64,000 bases of DNA, from contig NZ_JANHJR010000003.1 of NCBI RefSeq assembly GCF_024495425.1, positions 62,001-126,000 of the forward strand, written 5' to 3'. Below are positions 61,624-64,000 of the stretch, in pieces. Both the position numbers and the translations under genes were made by a program. This stretch comes from Haloarchaeobius litoreus. Its GTDB lineage: Archaea > Halobacteriota > Halobacteria > Halobacteriales > Natrialbaceae. The notes under the pieces were generated by a model. That model ran no database searches, was not told the origin of the DNA, and saw nothing but the letters and a program-made list of their open reading frames with translations. The stretch's first letter is position 1. Each line of letters starts with the position of its first letter.

Positions 61624-61911
61624 TCACTCCGGCTGGTCGTCTGCGACGGCACCTGCCGGTTCCATCCGGCCATCGTCCTCGTCGGAGCCCCTGTTCTGGA
61701 GTCTGTCGAGCCCCAGCGTCGCCACGAGCAGGCCGCCGCCGAGGTAGAGGAGCGCCCGGGGACTGCCGACGAGTCGCGCGACGACGACGTTCCCGTAGCC
61801 GAGTAACGTCGACAGATACGCCAGGAGCGAGACGGTCCAGCCGAGCCCGGTGACGCCAGCCATTTGGTACAGTCTCCCAGTCTCCGACGGTGTCGTTTCG
61901 TCCTGATTCAT
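61624..61911 (-). CDS. Small membrane protein with two helices
   Basis: A 95-residue protein: MAGVTGLGWTVSLLAYLSTL and ALLYLGGGLLVATLGLDRL are the helices, and the C-tail is acidic (SDEDDGRMEPAGAVADDQPE). ATG 61911 is chosen because MNQDETTPSETG is a natural hydrophilic start. An upstream frame extension exists. Function unknown. Confidence 0.65.
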   Translation of the reverse strand: MNQDETTPSETGRLYQMAGVTGLGWTVSLLAYLSTLLGYGNVVVARLVGSPRALLYLGGGLLVATLGLDRLQNRGSDEDDGRMEPAGAVADDQPE

Positions 61912-62180
61912 GGCTCGGTCATCGTTCGGTAAGCGAGTGCTACTCGAAGGCACGCCATGAAGCTATTTTCAGGATACCCGCACGGTGGTTACCAGATTGC
62001 TTCCGGCTGGTGAACCGACCATGCCAGCGACAGCCTCGGACGTCTGCGCCGTCGACCGACCCACGTCTCACCGGTACGCGGCCGTCGGCGAGCGAGGCCG
62101 TCGGTCGACCTTGCTGCTGCAGTCCAGACGGGGCGAACCGGCCGTCGGCGTGTGCTCGTGGCTTCCCGACAGCGGCCTCG

Positions 62181-63482
62181 TCACCGCGTCTCGGGTCCAG
62201 CTCCGCCACCCCCGCCCCTCGCCGCGGCAGGCGTCACCTTGAAGACGTAGATGCCGGTCTGCATGTCGCCCGTCACGACGAGGTCGCGCTGTTCGCTGTA
62301 GTTCGCACCCCACGCCATGGGGGCCTCGCCGACGAATCCGGCACCGTCGGCCTGGTCCGCCATGTCGTCGGTCCGGTACTGGTCGGCCGGGGTCGGGTCG
62401 GTGGGGTCGGAGATGTCGTAGACGACGGTGCCTTCGTGGTAGTCTCCACTCACGAGCAGTGAGTTGTTCCCCTTCGAGATGACCTGATGATTGTGGGTCG
62501 TCCAGTCGAACAGTTCGTCCGCCTCGTCCATCATCTGGGCGTTGGGCGAGTACGTGAAGCCGACGTGCTCCGGGTCCTCGACGGAGCCGTCCCCCCAGCC
62601 GATGTCGAAGATGTGCTTCCCACCCGGAGCACCGAACCCGATCTCGTCGCCGACGACGACGAGGTCTCGGTCGGGGTCGTGACTCGCGTAGTGGCAGTTG
62701 CTGAAGCCGGGTTCGCCGGCCTCGAGGCGCTCCTCCGTGTAGTCCGGCAGCCCCTCGTAGCTGAACTTCCCGGCCACGGTCGGCGAGAGCGGGTCGCTGA
62801 TGTCCATCGCGACGTAGCCGTCGAAGCCGCCCCCGATGAACGCACAGTGGAGGAGGTCGCGCTCGGTGTCGACGACCATGTCGTGACAGTCGCCGGCCGG
62901 GTCCGGGCTGACGACGTCGCCGCCGGTGACGTCCGTCGGGTCGCTGGTGTCCCAGACGCCGACGCCGTCGTGTTCGGTCGTGTAGAGGACGTCGCCCTCC
63001 GGATGGGACTCGACGTTGTGGGTCGACCCTGCGGGAATCCGGGACGCCTTGACCGGGTCCTCGGGTGTGCCTTCGTCGTAGCCGTAGTCGATGACGTCGA
63101 CACCGTTCGGCGGCTCGCCATCCCCGCCGCCGCCCTCGCGGCTGCGGTAGTAGAGGCCGTCGCGGCGGTCGAACTGGACGTCGGCGTGACGGACGCCGTC
63201 CGACGGTGTCGGGAACTCGTGTACCTCTGTCGGGTCGTGCGGGTTGCTGATGTCGACGAGGAACGATCCACCAGGGCCGGTGAAACTGCCGAGCAGTGCG
63301 TACTGGCCGTCTGCACGTACGTCCTCCTCGGCGTACCCTCCGGCCGGGTCGGAGAGCAGTGAGTGGCCGAGCTTCCTGATGCGACCTTTCGTGGGTGGTG
63401 TGCGCGCGCCTGTCGTGCCGATGCCACCGACTGCGACGGTGCTACCTAGTATCGTGAGCAGCGTTCGACGGGTCGATTTCAT
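62181..63482 (-). CDS. Exported LVIVD-repeat beta-propeller protein
   Basis: A 433-residue secreted protein. KSTRRTLLTILGSTVAVGGI is a Tat signal without a lipobox. The rest has LVIVD/choice-of-propeller units such as GSFLVDISNPHDPTEVHEFP, GVGVWDTSDPTDVTGGDVVS, YVAMDISDPLSPTVAGKF and TVVYDISDPTDPTPADQYRT. Several His and Asp residues (GDCHDMVVDT, STHNVESHPEGD, TTHNHQVISK) are typical of LVIVD proteins and could bind metal. A Gly-rich C-end (RGGGGGAGPETR) closes it. A TTAATTATG element lies near 63511-63520, upstream of ATG 63482. Confidence 0.85.
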   Translation of the reverse strand: MKSTRRTLLTILGSTVAVGGIGTTGARTPPTKGRIRKLGHSLLSDPAGGYAEEDVRADGQYALLGSFTGPGGSFLVDISNPHDPTEVHEFPTPSDGVRHADVQFDRRDGLYYRSREGGGGDGEPPNGVDVIDYGYDEGTPEDPVKASRIPAGSTHNVESHPEGDVLYTTEHDGVGVWDTSDPTDVTGGDVVSPDPAGDCHDMVVDTERDLLHCAFIGGGFDGYVAMDISDPLSPTVAGKFSYEGLPDYTEERLEAGEPGFSNCHYASHDPDRDLVVVGDEIGFGAPGGKHIFDIGWGDGSVEDPEHVGFTYSPNAQMMDEADELFDWTTHNHQVISKGNNSLLVSGDYHEGTVVYDISDPTDPTPADQYRTDDMADQADGAGFVGEAPMAWGANYSEQRDLVVTGDMQTGIYVFKVTPAAARGGGGGAGPETR

Positions 63483-63904
63483 GCTCCAGTTCCAGATGCG
63501 GTAGAGTATCTCATAATTAATTGGCCGGTATACCGTTCGAAAATAGGTGAACGACCGGTAGACTGTTCAAGAACCACCGCAACCGGCTAATAAATCACCG
63601 GGTCCCGTCGAATCCCGGTACGCACGCGACCCCGTCCCGTAACCGAGTAGAAACCGCCTGAACCGCCGCTTCGAGAGCCCAATCTGGTTGGTTTTAGTAC
63701 TAGCCGTCCCCCATCGGTATCGATAGTCCGGGGTGGTAACTCGTCGGCCATCGCTCCAGCAACGGGGTCGGGGGACGCTGTCGGTCGTCCACTGTTTCCG
63801 TCCGTAATGCACGTATACTTTTCCGGGGCGTGAACGCGTCGCGAGGGCAGTCCGCCGACCCGCATCCAACACCCTTACCAGCGAACGCCGCCGAAGCCAC
63901 TTCG
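63483..63904. other. 422-base gap with shared promoter motif and no clear gene
   Basis: The only frame of note (63587-63865, minus) is Arg/Gly/Thr-rich without protein-like features. The gap holds the shared promoter block at 63561-63597, a perfect ACCGGG...CCCGGT hairpin just downstream (63597-63619) and the start region of the ABC gene. If the promoter block drives that gene, it has a 5' leader of about 280 bases. Confidence 0.55.
63561..63597 (+). promoter_or_regulatory. Promoter-like block: second copy of GACTGTTCAAGA
   Basis: GACTGTTCAAGA at 63561-63572, then 14 bases, then CTAATAAATC (63587-63596). This matches the block at 6874 in sequence, spacing and position of the A/T-rich part. 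GTGAAC at 63547-63552 forms an inverted pair with GTTCA. Confidence 0.45.
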
Positions 63905-64000
63905 ATGACTGCTGCCATCGAAGTCAGGGACCTCCGGAAGTCCTACGGCGAGATCCGGGCGCTCGACGGGCTCTCGCTCCGGGTGGAGGAGGGAGAGTTC
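63905..64000 (+). CDS. ABC transporter ATP-binding protein, N-terminal fragment
   Basis: ATG 63905 opens a frame that runs off the window: IEVRDLRKSYGEIRALDGLS followed by LRVEEGEF. This is the first strand pair of ABC-type ATPases (x-V-x-D-L-x-K-x-Y-G-x-x-x-A-L-D-G), just before Walker A. The type (drug, Na+ or copper exporter) cannot be read from 32 residues. A long gap precedes it. Confidence 0.85.
   Translation, partial: MTAAIEVRDLRKSYGEIRALDGLSLRVEEGEF

Noticed and set aside
61985-62242. An 85-codon plus-strand frame between two small-protein genes and the LVIVD gene
   Set aside because: It is Arg/Ser/Pro-rich and overlaps the LVIVD stop by 60 bases. I could not tell a remnant from noise.
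63587-63865. A 92-codon minus-strand frame in the final gap
   Set aside because: Basic and low in acidic residues, unlike every true protein in this window; likely a shadow of the leader region.

Overview
This window is a piece of a haloarchaeal (class Halobacteria) chromosome. The proteins are very acidic. GC is high and pushes long antisense reading frames. Tat signals with lipobox Cys are common, many genes have a TATA box 25-30 bases before the start codon (leaderless transcripts), and there are several halophile-only small proteins. I recognise no tRNA, rRNA, CRISPR array, insertion sequence or phage gene. The content is mostly housekeeping, with 69 complete or nearly complete genes plus a cut gene at each end.

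Layout. 1-12 kb: a methylthioadenosine phosphorylase, a MATE exporter, a PEBP-like protein, a phosphoribosyltransferase, MoaB/Mog, an MDR oxidoreductase, type 1 IPP isomerase, a lipid kinase and a PHP phosphoesterase. Between 6.6 and 7.1 kb a gene-free gap holds a strongly self-complementary block behind a promoter-like sequence (candidate ncRNA). 12-22 kb: an Lrp-type regulator diverges from carA, and carB lies 5 kb away on the other strand. The two car promoters share a TTACG...CGTA dyad. Between them sits a compact minus-strand operon (14821-18770): an MCP-like transducer, a NqrF-like [2Fe-2S] ferredoxin protein, a six-helix membrane protein, a halocyanin and a 50-residue peptide. This looks like a redox-linked signalling or electron-transfer module that I do not recognise as described. 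22-30 kb: small haloarchaeal hypotheticals, two flavoproteins and a PQQ-type propeller lipoprotein. 30-42 kb: homoserine kinase, PdxS, valyl-tRNA synthetase, a CARF-like HFX_2341-type regulator and phytoene synthase. 42-54 kb: a PHP-like protein with altered metal ligands, CinA/PncC, a PhzF-like protein, ThiC, GMP synthase subunit B and CTP synthase. 54-60 kb: a complete peptide/nickel-type ABC operon in the order binding protein, two permeases, two ATPases. 60-64 kb: an aspartoacylase-like protein, small proteins, an LVIVD-repeat protein and the start of an ABC ATPase.

Most unusual structure: four copies of a dispersed intergenic repeat (about 29356-29717, 32489-32800, 46050-46210 reversed, 49700-49820). 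They are built from conserved blocks joined by hairpins. Hairpin arms differ between copies but pair almost perfectly within each copy. One site is empty (TGAAAGGGGCTTTCTGG) while two others carry a 60-77 base hairpin between duplicated GGGGC. Two copies begin with a 19-base GTTTAC-N7-GTAAAC dyad.

All functional calls come from reading the translated sequences and remembered family motifs. No database search was run.
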